A DNA stretch of 64,000 nt, from positions 36,045,585 through 36,109,584 of the forward strand of contig NC_088101.1 in assembly GCF_036370855.1 (NCBI RefSeq), written 5' to 3'. Made by a program: the position numbers and the translations under genes. How positions within the stretch are numbered: the first letter of the stretch is position 1; every line of letters begins with the position of its first letter. A model generated the notes under the pieces. The model did not search any database. It was given only the letters and a program-made list of their open reading frames with translations, and was not told where the DNA came from. Below are positions 13,801 through 24,900 of the stretch, one piece after another. The DNA is from Dromaius novaehollandiae. Lineage: Eukaryota > Chordata > Aves > Casuariiformes > Dromaiidae.

Positions 13801-16453
13801 CAGTTAGAGATAACAAAAATGGTGCATGGACCTAACATACGTTGTAGCAAACACTAGGCAAAACAAGATACAAACCACAATACAAGGTGCAGTGGATTAC
13901 TTCACTTAGCAGGAGTTTGCAAGTGTCAGCAGAGCAGAAAAGGCCCAGGCAATGATGATCACTGTATCTCAGAGGAATTTTTCATTCTTCATATCTGCTG
14001 CTAAAGGCTGCCTGAAAGATGTGAGTGAACCAGCACTTCCATGGCTTATCAGCGTTACCTAAACAGCTTAAAAGAATATGCCTATTTCTACAACTGCTGA
14101 TCAGCAGGAGTAAGAGGGAAGAGTTTTGATGGTGTGATCACATTCTGGATATTCTCTTTGTGAGCCAGCACTAACGCTAATGTTTCTCCATCTGTCTGAA
14201 TTCTTCATGCAGCAGAATACTTATGTGTGCATCCAACTTTAAGCATTACGGTAGTCCCATTGAAAGCAATGAGACTTCTGATCCACCACATAGCAGGCAT
14301 ATACTAAAATATTTTGCTTTGTCAGCTCAGGGAAAAGAATTTTGTGCAGGCCAGAATGCTGGGCTAGTAGAAAGAGTTATAAATGTGAGAAAAGAAGTAG
14401 AAAATGTACATGAGGGTGCTAAATCCTCACAGGATTTATAGATCTTCTAATACTGGCAAATCCCCAGGATCTAGTAAGGTGGGGGACCTTTTCCAACATA
14501 CACTTCAATTAACCCGTGGTCATATCTCTCAGGGATAAAGTTTTTGCTCTGCAAGACTCGACTTTTTACTTTTTTCTGGACTCCCTACACATTCTTGGAT
14601 TTGTTCTTAATGGGAATGTGTATTTGGTCCTCAGTTATTCCTTTAAATGTCATCCATAAAATACACATCCAGAAAATCTGATAGCATGAACATCTTTGAT
14701 ATTTGATAAGTGCCTACTCTTGGACAAATTGCATCCCTTTATGTATATCCTTTACAATACACATGGATAATATATGAAGAAGGAGACAGCAGAAACCTGT
14801 AAGATTGAAAGGTGATTTCCACTCCACATATGAAGAAACTGCAGTAAAAATAGGAGATTTACGGTACAATTTACTCCTTTATTAAGCAGCAGACACTATA
14901 AGCGTCAGTCAATGGCTGCAGGAATTTCAGCACTGGCTCTGCCTACTGTCTCATTAGAAACTGGTACAAGAAATGGCACTCTTTAGCTTAAGCTAAACGT
15001 GCTACTTTAAGTATGCCATCATACTTTCACAGACTAGAATATAAATATATTTGGATGCATGCGCAACTAATGAATGTTTCACTAAAACTTCAGAAATACC
15101 ACAAAATAACAAACCTTGTAAGTCAATTGTGCATAATGTGCAGTGAAGCACAATGCTTAACATTTTCTTCATCTAGTGAATCCTTTCACTCTAGAGAAAG
15201 GTGTGACATTTGACACATCTTTCAGAGCAAATTCAATGGAGTATGCATTGCTCTCTGCAATAGCCTTATGGCTAACTCTTCCACAGTCCACATTCTGTCT
15301 AATTTCTGAGTCACAGATGACCTCACAGCCGATCTATTTTTATTATTTTCTGACAGATATCTGGGCTGATGTATAACTCTGTTTCTATAAACAGGCTATT
15401 TCCTCAGCAGGTATCTGAATTTTATCAAATGTATCATTTATTAAATGAAGTTCTTCATATAGGCATTGCTTTTCTTGTTTTAAGAGCAGTCTGTGCTTGA
15501 AAGAGATGATCACCATTACAATTTTTTTTCCTGAAAATAGTACATACCATTGCATATAAATTTGTACATAATGTCACATTTTCATATGAACACACTCAAG
15601 TTGCATCTGTATTGCAAATATATGCATGCAAAGCAGGCATTTACACAAGCAAAATAGATAAAGGCCTGCACATATTCAAGTTTTTTTGGCATAACTTAGT
15701 TTGATTCTCCATATTTAAACATCTAGCCTTACACATCCCAATTATAATGCAGTTTATGCTGACTTTAAAATCTAGGACATTTGCTGTGAACGTTTTGTGC
15801 AGCACAGGAGGAGAAAGAAGTACGGAGCCCCAAGAAGTTCACCTACACCGTCAGGGTTCTGAAAAGTGATGCACATCTTATTGGTGAAACATGAGCTATA
15901 GGCAGGTACATTGCCTCTGGGTCGTTGCTGTGAATGTCTGGGTACATTAAGCCCTTCTGACTCCTGTGGGACTTCACTGAAGTAATTCTAAATTTCACAA
16001 AGATGTAAGTAAAGAACAATCAGGGAGGGTCTAACACACAGCTAAGTTCCCAATTGTCCAAATATCAATCCGATCACTATTGTTTCACTATGGCTAGCAT
16101 ATTCACCTTCTTTAGAGTGTTCAATGAGACAAACATCAGTAAGAATAGTATATATAGTAGCAAGCAACTTTATTCATATAATGGAGATACGAGAGAAAGA
16201 GATTGTCCAAAGATTTGCCAGTTACCTTGTTGAAGAAAAGGACTGAAACAGAAAATATATTCATTACAGTGGACCAACTGATACCTTTACTGAGACAGAG
16301 TACTTTAAAATAAGGCATTTTTATCTAGCAAAAAAGCCTGAGTCTGAATACAGTATTTCAGCCCAACTAAACCTGAACCATACTGAACCACAGAGATGCT
16401 TCTTGCTCTTGGAAACTTCCAGTGGGAGATACAGTCTATCAGTTTGTCTCATA

Positions 16454-16483
16454 CCTTTTAAGACATGATGCCTTTTAAGACAT
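16454..16483 (+). repeat. Direct repeat of 13 bp, 17-bp period
   Basis: CCTTTTAAGACAT occurs at 16454-16466 and again at 16471-16483, separated by GATG. Probably a replication-slippage duplication. Confidence 0.75.
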
Positions 16484-18018
16484 CAGTCTTCTGGTTCTGC
16501 AATCCATGTTGTATGCCCTTTAAGCCCAACAGAGGTCTGATTCTCCTTAAGCTTTTCAGTGTCTCGGCCTATTCTCCAGGCAGCTACTTGACAGATTAGA
16601 GCTGAAGTGGGAGAACTGCCTGGGTCTCCCACCTTTGCTGGACTGCAGCTTCTCATTGCAATTTTTAACACTCAGTTGCTTGGCTGAAACTAGGCATGTA
16701 ACTGGTTTTCAAGGCTTCCAAACCCCAACCTCAACCTCTTCAAGTGTCTTACTGTTATGACACAGCAAATCTAACACAGAATTAGTAATAAAGTTCCGTT
16801 GAGTCTGATATTGCTCCTTGACATGGTGAAAATGTATTATACATATGCAAAATTGAATCATGACAGATTGTATCCACAGGCGAGAAAACAGCTCTTACAA
16901 ATTAAAGTTCTTCTCCTCAAAAATAAGTAATAATTGCATCAGGAAAACAGGTTTTACCATTAGTAAACCATTGGGGCCACATGCTGTGCTGTGTTGATTA
17001 CTGGATAAATAAACCTATCCCTTGTTTATTAGATGAATAAACCTTTGGAACATGTGACAGTGTGCAGCTAGAACATGATGACTCAACATTTAGACATTTT
17101 TAATCAACACTCTGAAAATTAAAATACTTAATTAATACTTGGTAACCATTAGCTAATTGAATCTTACAGTGCCCTCAAGTACCTAAGCACTACTACTTAC
17201 ACTTCACAGATACCAACCCTGCATTTAAGGAAGTTGCCTGCAGCAGCTGATGGAGTTGATATCAGAGCCATGATCTGTGCTCAGTTCCTGACTCACAGTG
17301 CAGTTTCATGTCACAGTTTAACTAATCTAACAGCTCCCTGAAAAGGCAGGCCTATTCCCCTTCTCACCCATGCTCCTGCCACCTGCCTTGCCCTAGATTT
17401 AACAGTCATGCAACTACACAGCCAAGCCACATCATGCTCAGTGTCAAATGCCTTGAACCTAGTGCACACATATGAGGATCCTACATCTGAGAGAGACGGA
17501 ATTCATCGTACATGCAACGTGGGCATCTGTGTACATGCAGTGTGGCTACCTCTGCACCTGAGCAGAAAGTCCAATATGTTAGACTTGTTCATGTAGGTGG
17601 AAAAAGGAATGGGCGGATGCTGTGCCTAGAGCCTCACCAGCCCCGAAGATGGCCCTGCAGGATGGCCCCTTGTTCAGAACACGTGCTGCCTCAAAAGCAG
17701 TCACCTCATACATATGGTGTAAAATGTCTGTAAACTGATAGGATTTCTTTAATCCAGCATTCTTAGTAAAAAGTCTCCTGTCTGCTTTGCTTTCTTTAAG
17801 ATATTTGAGTCATGGAGGAGATACTACCAGGGCTAACCTTCAGCTGCTATTTGTGCTGTTTCACAGTTGAGAGTGGTTAGTGTCCAGATTTGTTAACAAT
17901 CTTTGTTTTTGATGAAACATGGTAGTTTTTTCTTGCTCTTTCAGGGGAAATATTTTAAAACATATTTTATTCACTTAAGTATTGAATTACTTTTCATTTT
18001 GACACAACTTAATGATAT

Positions 18019-18032
18019 TATATATATATATA
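18019..18032. repeat. TA dinucleotide repeat
   Basis: Seven TA units in an AT-rich context; short simple repeat. Confidence 0.8.
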
Positions 18033-18387
18033 CACGAGTTAAATTTCACTGAAAACAGAGGAACAGTCTGCATTCCAAAATTTAGCTCCTAACTAAATAT
18101 TGATAATTGCATGTCTACTAGAAAGGTTGTAATCAGGGTCATCCCCTCAGCTCAGGTTATTCTTAGCTCTGAGGTCATAATCACAGTCAGTGACTGAGCC
18201 AGTCATCCTAATTCTTAACCATTTTGTTTTCCATGTTAGTTCTATTGCTTGAGATAAGTTTATTAAATATGTGTATTTGGTCATCTGGATGCAAACAAGA
18301 ATACCATCTCCATGATCTTGTGTTAGAGGTAACACGCTTTATTCTCCCTCCAACTATACTACCCCAACTATCAATTTTAGTTTTTCT

Positions 18388-18907
18388 GTGGCTGTAGATT
18401 TTCAGACCTTTCTATGGCTTTCTTTGGAGAAATTGCTTAAACTACAGAGCAATTGCCGTGACTGTGCTGCCAAGTATAACTCTGCTGGACTACTGGGAAA
18501 GCTGCAGCTCATGTTTTCTGCATATTTCATATTTTCACATGTCTGCGACCCATCCATATATCTCCAACATTTCAGAAGGCTGTTCTACTCTAACTTCACA
18601 TCTGTTTCTGCTATTCATGGAAACTGCCTATCTCATTCTCTTTGTTTTCCCTACTCCATCTTGTCTACCACCCATGTGCCTGTCATACTGCCTGCCTTTC
18701 TCTATTCCTTCTCCTTTTTTCCCTGTCTCATATGCCCTGACATATCTGAACACCTCTGGGGCTTCTGACACCTCCGTTCTCCCACCATTCTTCATATGGT
18801 CATCCCCCCTCGTAAGGTTTCACTTTACCTCTGGCCATACATATAGCTCTAGCATCTTAATTTCAGGCCTTCCCCTCTTACCTTCAGAGTTCGGGTTGGA
18901 CTCCTGA
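18388..18907 (+). other. Pyrimidine-rich block with two overlapping open frames
   Basis: CT-rich DNA gives two overlapping frames of 126 and 149 codons on +, rich in Ser, Phe, Leu, Pro and Tyr. I recognise no domain, and the amino-acid bias follows the CT bias. It is probably non-coding. Confidence 0.4.
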
Positions 18908-20689
18908 TTGGACTCCTTTCCCATCCTGGCCTCAGCAGATACCATGAATAGTTCTGAAAGAAAAAGAAAAAAGGAGTGATTGTACTGGTGAACTTAAGAA
19001 AAATAAAAAATTCCTGCTAGAGATAATGAAAGACAAAACATTATGCTCCCATAGGTATAGCAGCTATGTAATCCAGCACCTTCTTCAAGGATAATTTTTA
19101 TTGCTATTAACTACAAAGTCCTTTTAAAAAAAAGGTTAATTTAGATACCATTCCAGTAGAGTAGACTTTACAATGATAATTTAGATAATTAAGACATTGG
19201 TGGCAGTAGTCTCTGAACTTTGTTAATACCTCAGAAAAAGCCTGTGGTCAACACAATTTATACTGGAATGACATGACTCTGCAAATGTTCATTTTTTTTC
19301 ATTCATAGCAATTTCTAGAACTTGCTTTTACATATGTGAGCAGCAAACAAAAAATTGGAGCGAAATAGAGTTACATATGTGAGGAGCAAACAAAAAACTG
19401 GAGTGAAATTAAGGTAGTCCGAGCACTTTCGTTGAGCATTTGAAATCTTTTATAAATGGCAGTTTTTAAGTTAACTCTGAACTTCAGAGTTTCATCCTTT
19501 GGTTTTTGACAGCTGTAGTATGTTACAGCTGTCACTCTAAGGTGTGCAGGTATTTTTTGTAACCCTTATGTTAACAGTATCTCTTGCCAACCTAAACTCC
19601 AGTTTAGATTCTGCACCTGTTATATAGGAAATATTACCAGGGATTAATTGCACTCATTTTTCATACTCTCCTGATGCTGAATTACAGGTATTACTCAGCC
19701 ACATAGCAGGAAGTTGTTTGCACTGAGTAACAGAGAGCCAAAGAGAAACGTTTGCTAGCACACCCACCGCATGGGACTAGTGAGCTGTACAAAAGGATTT
19801 TCTTCTAATAGGGAAGTAGAGTTTGGTTTCTGGTATGCTGTTGATGATGGTTTCCATCTGAGGTTTTGTGACTTTTGTTGTTATCTAGTTCTCAAGAGAC
19901 AGTATTCAGTCCTTTCAGACTGTAGAACACTTTCTCTTGCTGCTACAAATTTATTCTGGTATGAAAATCCAAGGTGTACTAACAAAATTTAAATGCTGAC
20001 AACTGGATCAAAATGAGTGATGAGCAGGCTGAAACTGGAATGCGAACACTTTCACAGTATGCATAAATTATGCTGATGGCATAAAAGAACAGTCTGTTGC
20101 TAATTTTAACCCATATAAAACAGAAAAGACATTTCTAAGGAAGTGGTCTTAATTGAAGTAGGAAAATGAAATGCGTAAGAGGGAACAAGTGATAAACAGA
20201 GAAATTTTTGACAGCACTTTTAAATGAAGCCTGCGCTCAAGAGGGACTTGTAGAAGTTGCAAAGGCTTAATGAAAGTTAAATGAAAGTTCAACAGAGAAC
20301 AGTTCTGGTTCTGTAGAAACAGCAGGGTTGGGCTGAGAAATCAGATTTTAAGGTTGTTCGGCTGGTCATCATATTATTATAAAGCTTATGGAAAAGTCAC
20401 AGTGTTTTAAACGTCATGTTTTGAGAAAGCGACCCGATGGCAGCACACAGCAAAGAAGTCGGCGTGCTCCTTCTACAGGCGTCCGGGAACACAGCAGTCC
20501 CGCGGGAACTCAGGGCAGGGACGCACTACCCTTGGGGAATATTTCATCACACAGAGATAGATGCGTGAAAAACACGCGTAGTTACAGACCTGTGTAATTA
20601 GTGGGTAGCTGAGATCTTAAAGACGCGGGAGAGCAAGTAAAAGTTCCAAGGGCGAATTCAAAATGGCATACCACGGCTTTTGCTTGGGC
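18908..20689. other. Upstream flank of the USP38 CpG island
   Basis: AT-rich until about 20.45 kb, then rising GC towards the island. It contains the 43-bp tandem duplication at 19328-19413. No gene seen. Confidence 0.65.
19328..19413 (+). repeat. Tandem duplication, two 43-bp units
   Basis: Units 19328-19370 and 19371-19413 both start TTACATATGTGAG and share AGCAAACAAAAAA and TGGAG.GAAAT, with only a handful of mismatches. The copies abut exactly, indicating a fairly recent local duplication. Confidence 0.85.
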
Positions 20690-20879
20690 GGCTCGTGAGG
20701 GGCTGTGAGGCCGAGACCCACGCACCTATGTGGGGAAACCGAAACGCGGCGCGCACCACACCCACCAGCCGAGGCCGCCGGCGGCCGCGGGACTCCGCCA
20801 CAGCGCGCTGCGACCAAGCCCCCGGCCCCAGCACCACACGGGCGGCACTACCGCCTCGACCCGCCCTAACGGCCCTAAC

Positions 20880-21105
20880 CACCGCCCCAACGGCCGCCCC
20901 TCACAGCGCCGGGCCCCGCCCCCTCCCCCTCACTCCCCATTGGCCCGCGCGGCGGCGGCTACGCAGCGGCGGCTACGCAGCGGCGGCAGGCTGGCGCATG
21001 CGCGGCGGTCCCCCCCCACCCCCGGGCGGCCGGGTGACGGGTCGGCCCGGCCGGCGTCGCGGCCCGACTTCCTGTTTGCGACGCTCCGCTTCCGGGTCGG
21101 CGCTC
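20880..21105 (+). promoter_or_regulatory. Probable USP38 core promoter (Sp1, CCAAT, NRF1 and ETS-like sites)
   Basis: In order: a GC box CCCCGCCCCC (20914-20923, Sp1/KLF type), an inverted CCAAT box ATTGG (20939-20943), a perfect 14-bp tandem repeat of GGCGGCTACGCAGC (20954-20981), a palindromic NRF1-type site GCGCATGCGC (20994-21003), and ETS-like sites ACTTCCTG (21067-21074) and GCTTCCGG (21088-21095). This is a typical housekeeping CpG promoter. The start site is not visible from sequence; it probably lies between about 21,000 and 21,150. Confidence 0.65.
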
Positions 21106-21106
21106 C

Positions 21107-21139
21107 ATGGTTGCCGTAGGGGCCGCGGCGCTGCCCTAG
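21107..21139 (+). promoter_or_regulatory. Upstream ORF 1 in the USP38 5' UTR (10 codons plus stop)
   Basis: An ATG at 21107 starts a short frame, MVAVGAAALP, ending in TAG at 21137-21139, about 170 nt before the main start. Its context is weak to moderate (T at -3, G at +4). It matters only if transcription begins upstream of 21107. Confidence 0.4.
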
Positions 21140-21294
21140 CCGCGGCGCAGCAGCGGGGAGCGCCGGGCGGGGCCGGGGCGGCCGCCGTCGCGGCGGCATA
21201 GAGCGCCGGGGCCGGGGGAGACGCGCGGGGAGGCGGCGGAGGCGGCCCCCGCCGCGGCCCGGACAGCCCCCCCCCGGCCGGCGCCGCCCGGCCG

Positions 21295-21336
21295 ATGCGG
21301 CGGGCGCCATGGACAAGATCCTGGAGGGGCTGGTGA
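21295..21336 (+). promoter_or_regulatory. Upstream ORF 2 overlapping the USP38 start codon
   Basis: An ATG at 21295 lies 14 nt before the USP38 ATG in another frame and ends at TGA 21334-21336, inside exon 1. Its context is weak (C at -3, C at +4), whereas the main ATG is strong, so most ribosomes would be expected to scan past it. Confidence 0.4.
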
Positions 21337-21993
21337 GCTCGTCGCACCCGCTGCCGCTGAAGCGGGTGATCGTGCGGCGGGTGGTGGAGTCGGCGGAGAC
21401 GCCGCTGAGCCAGGCGCAGTGCCGCGCCATGTTCGCGCTGAGCACGCGGCTGGTGCTGCAGGGCCCCGACCCCTTCCAGCGGCAGGTGGGGCGGCAGGTG
21501 CTGGAGGCCTACGGCCGCTACCACCGCGCCGAGTTCGAGGCCTTCTTCAACCGCGGGCTCGTCCTGGGCCTCCTGCAGCGCGGCTACGGCCAGCTCAGCG
21601 GCCGCGACCCCGCCATCCTCGACTACATCCAGGCCGGGCTGCGCCTCATCATGAGCTGCCCCTCGGTGCTGGAGCTCTTCGAGCTGCTGCAGGTGGAGGC
21701 GCTGCGGCTGGTGTGCGAGCGGCCGGCGCCGCCGCTTTGCGCCCGCCTCTGCCAGCTGCTGGGCGACTTCCCGCAGTGCCTGCCCCGCGGCAGGAAGCTC
21801 TCGCTCGCCTTCTGCCAGCAGCTGGTGCGCAGCATGGCCCACTTCCAGAGCCAGGGCAGCCGCGAGGCCGAGCTGCGCCTCTACGTCTCGCAGGTGATGC
21901 AGGTGAGCGGGCTGCTGCGCAGCGTCTGGAAGGCCGAGCCCGACACGCTGTTACCCTCCCTGCAGGAGCTCTTCGCCGTCATCTCCGCCGCCG
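21309..21993 (+). CDS. USP38: USP38 coding exon 1 (residues 1-228 plus 1 nt)
   Basis: Start exon, ending GCCG|GTGAGC, so intron 1 is phase 1. It encodes the first part of the helical N-terminal region, including stretches matching human USP38 such as DPFQRQVG, LIMSCPSVLELF and WKAEPDTLLPSLQE. It is extremely GC-rich and lies inside the CpG island, unlike the AT-rich later exons. The protein reads RGRK near residues 161-164, where human has one residue fewer as I recall it; this shifts the catalytic Cys from 454 to 455. The open frame runs past the donor to 22145, but the human alignment breaks exactly at the GT, which supports the splice. Confidence 0.96.
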
Positions 21994-24900
21994 GTGAGCG
22001 CGGGATGGGCCTTGGGGCTGGGGGCCGATGGCTTAGCAAAACGGCCCTCGCCGCAGGCACCTGGGGCACTGGGGAGTCAGCTTCGTGCGGTCTAGAGCTG
22101 TCGTTCGCCCTAGCTGCGCACCGCCGCTTTCTGGTGGTCGACTAAGCGAAGTGATTGGTTGCTTTGCAGTAAAAACGCAGCAGGGGAATGGTGGTTTATT
22201 CAGAATTTGCTGTATGTGTCTGGGAGGTCTTCACGTTGCAGTGATACTCAGGAACAGTGTTTTGGGTGTCCCCAGAGGAAAGAAACTCTTTCACTGCCGA
22301 AAGCTATTTTTCACTTCTTGCTCTCTCCAGAAATATAGCTTAGGCCTCAGCGCTGTTCAGTCTGTGAAGCTGGGTATATGTAAAGCACTGTATGAAACTT
22401 GTACATTGTAGGGACCTTCATTTAGATGAGATTATAAATTGGTCCTTTTTGACCTTAAAAATCCATGAATTACTGTATTAGTTCACATTGGAAACTGCCT
22501 TTGCCATTGAAAGGCCTAGGAAACTTAAAACACCGTATCTTGCTATAGCTGGTGAGGTTAGTGGACATTCTTGAGATAAGACATGCAATGCCACCTCCAG
22601 TGGATCCACAGTCTTTAGCATAAAATACGACAAATAGCTGTATAAAGATGTATTTTACTTTTTCTTAGAATGGAAAATGCTTCTCAGTTCCTTTGGAGGT
22701 AGAGCAGGAAGCTGGCAGACATTCACTTTCTCACATGGGTATTAGACCAATAGAAAGAGCTTGTAATTCATGTTCCTCGTATGCTTAATTCATTCAAACC
22801 TGTTATTTTATGCTGGTAGATACTGATAGAATGGTATGTATAGAATGGGCTCATTGTTTCAAAACTGCACAGCTACAGTAAAGTTCTAGGGTAGGAAACA
22901 ATGCGTAGCTGTTTCTGTGGGGCTTTCTTTTTGTTTCTTAAAGCATGTCATGTTGTTATAGATACTTCATTTGAACCTTCTGTTGCACTGGCAAGTCTTG
23001 TACAGCATATACCATTACAGATGATTACAGTACTCATCAGGAGCCTTACTACAGATCCAAACGTGAAAGATGCAAGTATGACTCAAGCTCTGTGCAGGTA
23101 CTGTTTTTCATTGGAAAGAGGGAAAATCTTTTTTTCTAAATCTTGCCTTTTATGAAGTTATTTGTCACATAAATTCTGTTTAAAAATAACAACAACAACC
23201 ACCTTTTAAAATGGCATTCGAAATAATGGTGTTTGGCATGTTAGGCTGACATACATTTCTGATGCCACAGCTGTTACTGGCCATGTTTCAGTTTAAGGTT
23301 GCGGCCTTCATTGCTAATGTGGCTTTTCTCATGCTTTGATAGGGCAGAATGAAGAAGGAGGTTAAATAGAAACGAAGAGGAAACTAGCTGGGTTCCTTTT
23401 AGATCTCACATTATGTTTAGATCTCCCACTTTGTGGGAGACACCTTAAACTAGGAAACCTCACCAGATTTATGATTATGCTGAGACCGAAAGCCTTCCTC
23501 AGAAAATTAACCCTTCTGCTTTTCCAAGAAGCAAAATGGCTCACTCGCATGCTTATCTCACCCATCATCATCCTCTCCTCTGAAGAGAGAAGACAGTTAA
23601 AAATGAGTTTTACTGATTTCTGCTAAGTTATCTTTGACTTTTCAGTAGGATTAGTGGGGGACCACCTCTCTTTCCATCTTCACTCAAGCCTCTAAAAGTT
23701 TGTCGGATGTTCTCAGAATGATAGAAGAAAGAGGAATGATATAAAAACAGTTGCATATCATGCTTCCTGTCTCTAATCTAAACAGTGAACATTAAGATTA
23801 GAATTGTTAACACACTGATTCACGACTGCAAACCTGGTTAGAGTCTTCAGAAGTGTGGGTAACACCAGACTTAGAAAAGTGACAACTGGAGAGAGGTTCG
23901 GGCCTTCTTGAAGTTTTTCAAATTTCTTTTCCTCTGAGAGCTGCAGAAGAAGCTCTTAGCACAAAAGGGGAGAAAAAAATGAGCAACACAGTTAAATAGG
24001 AGGCTTTTAGAAATATCTTGTGGGTTTGTTTAAGTGCTTTTTTAATGGAAAAAAAGTTACTGTTTGCTGTATTATTTTCAAAGTATTTTTGTTTTTGAAC
24101 TGCTTTTATGTGAGTGTAGTTAGGGGATATCTTAGCGTAATCCTGAGTTTTTAATACTGAAAACACTTGTCTTATTTACATGAAATTGGAAAGCTGTATT
24201 TCATTTGAAAATATAATATTAATACTTCTCTTTAATTGTAGCATATTATTTAGAGACTTTAAAAGAATCTGCTTGACTGAGCATATTTCAACTAAGTTTG
24301 TGTGCCTATTCTAAAACTCAAAGCTGGGAAAATCAGAAGGATTTTTGTATACTAATAACTTGCCAGTAATGTGCTAGTGGTTAAAGTTTCACGTTAGTAT
24401 AATTTTAATATTAATGTTGTATTACCTGCTTCAGCACAGTCTGATGGTATAATTGTATTTTTAAGAATGCCTTCTCTGTATGCCTTTGCTTACGGAAGTA
24501 AGGCAGTGCTGCACTTTGGGTGTAACAGGAGCTGCTATTTTCAAATAAGAGCTGCCTCTTAATACTAGCTGGGTGGTGTGGGTTTTTTTCCTCTTGTTTT
24601 GGAAAGGGCTGTGCAGTCCTATGTGCCTTACGTTATTCAGTCTTTGAAGTGGTAAGTGATTTCAAGACCCTCTAGTTTTGGTCCGTGGAACTAACTTTTT
24701 AGTTACCCCTTGTTATTTTTGTTTGTAGATGCTCCCTTGTCAACACTGTATCCAATTTCTTTTCTGCTCTTTCTGCCTCTGGCTATCTTTGCAATAATTG
24801 CTCATTCTCTTCTGGCTTTATGAGAATAAGGATGACAATGCCACTGGAATGTCTGGAGCATCAAATAACAATGTTGTCATCTGGTTTGCATCATCCCGAC

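Larger units (their letters stand above)
5986..18387. other. Intergenic, upstream of USP38, no gene seen
   Basis: AT-rich sequence with scattered small repeats: 'atatcctgat' repeated at 6901-6925, a perfect 9-bp-arm palindrome at 10789-10808, a 13-bp direct repeat at 16454-16483, and a TA run at 18019-18032. A - strand frame at 9586-9867 has a hydrophobic stretch (see findings). No gene can be supported. Confidence 0.6.
20690..22090. promoter_or_regulatory. CpG island over USP38 promoter, 5' UTR and exon 1
   Basis: From about 20.69 to 22.09 kb the DNA is very GC-rich with dense CpG, against AT-rich flanks on both sides. It contains the USP38 start codon and all of exon 1. Such islands mark constitutive, TATA-less promoters, and I see no TATA box upstream of 21309. 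The boundaries are by eye. Confidence 0.9.

Noticed and set aside
1-20689. INPP4B exons expected upstream from mammalian gene order
   Set aside because: No coding block resembling INPP4B was found on the - strand; in mammals, as I recall, the gap to USP38 is hundreds of kilobases, so its absence is unsurprising.
20973-21842. A 289-codon open frame on the - strand across the CpG island
   Set aside because: It mirrors USP38 exon 1 and its GC-rich 5' UTR; the product is Ala/Arg/Pro/Gln low complexity. Long antisense frames are expected in such DNA.
21419-21997. A 192-codon + frame overlapping exon 1 out of phase
   Set aside because: Shadow of exon 1; the USP38 frame matches the human protein while this one is Ala/Arg/Pro-rich and matches nothing.
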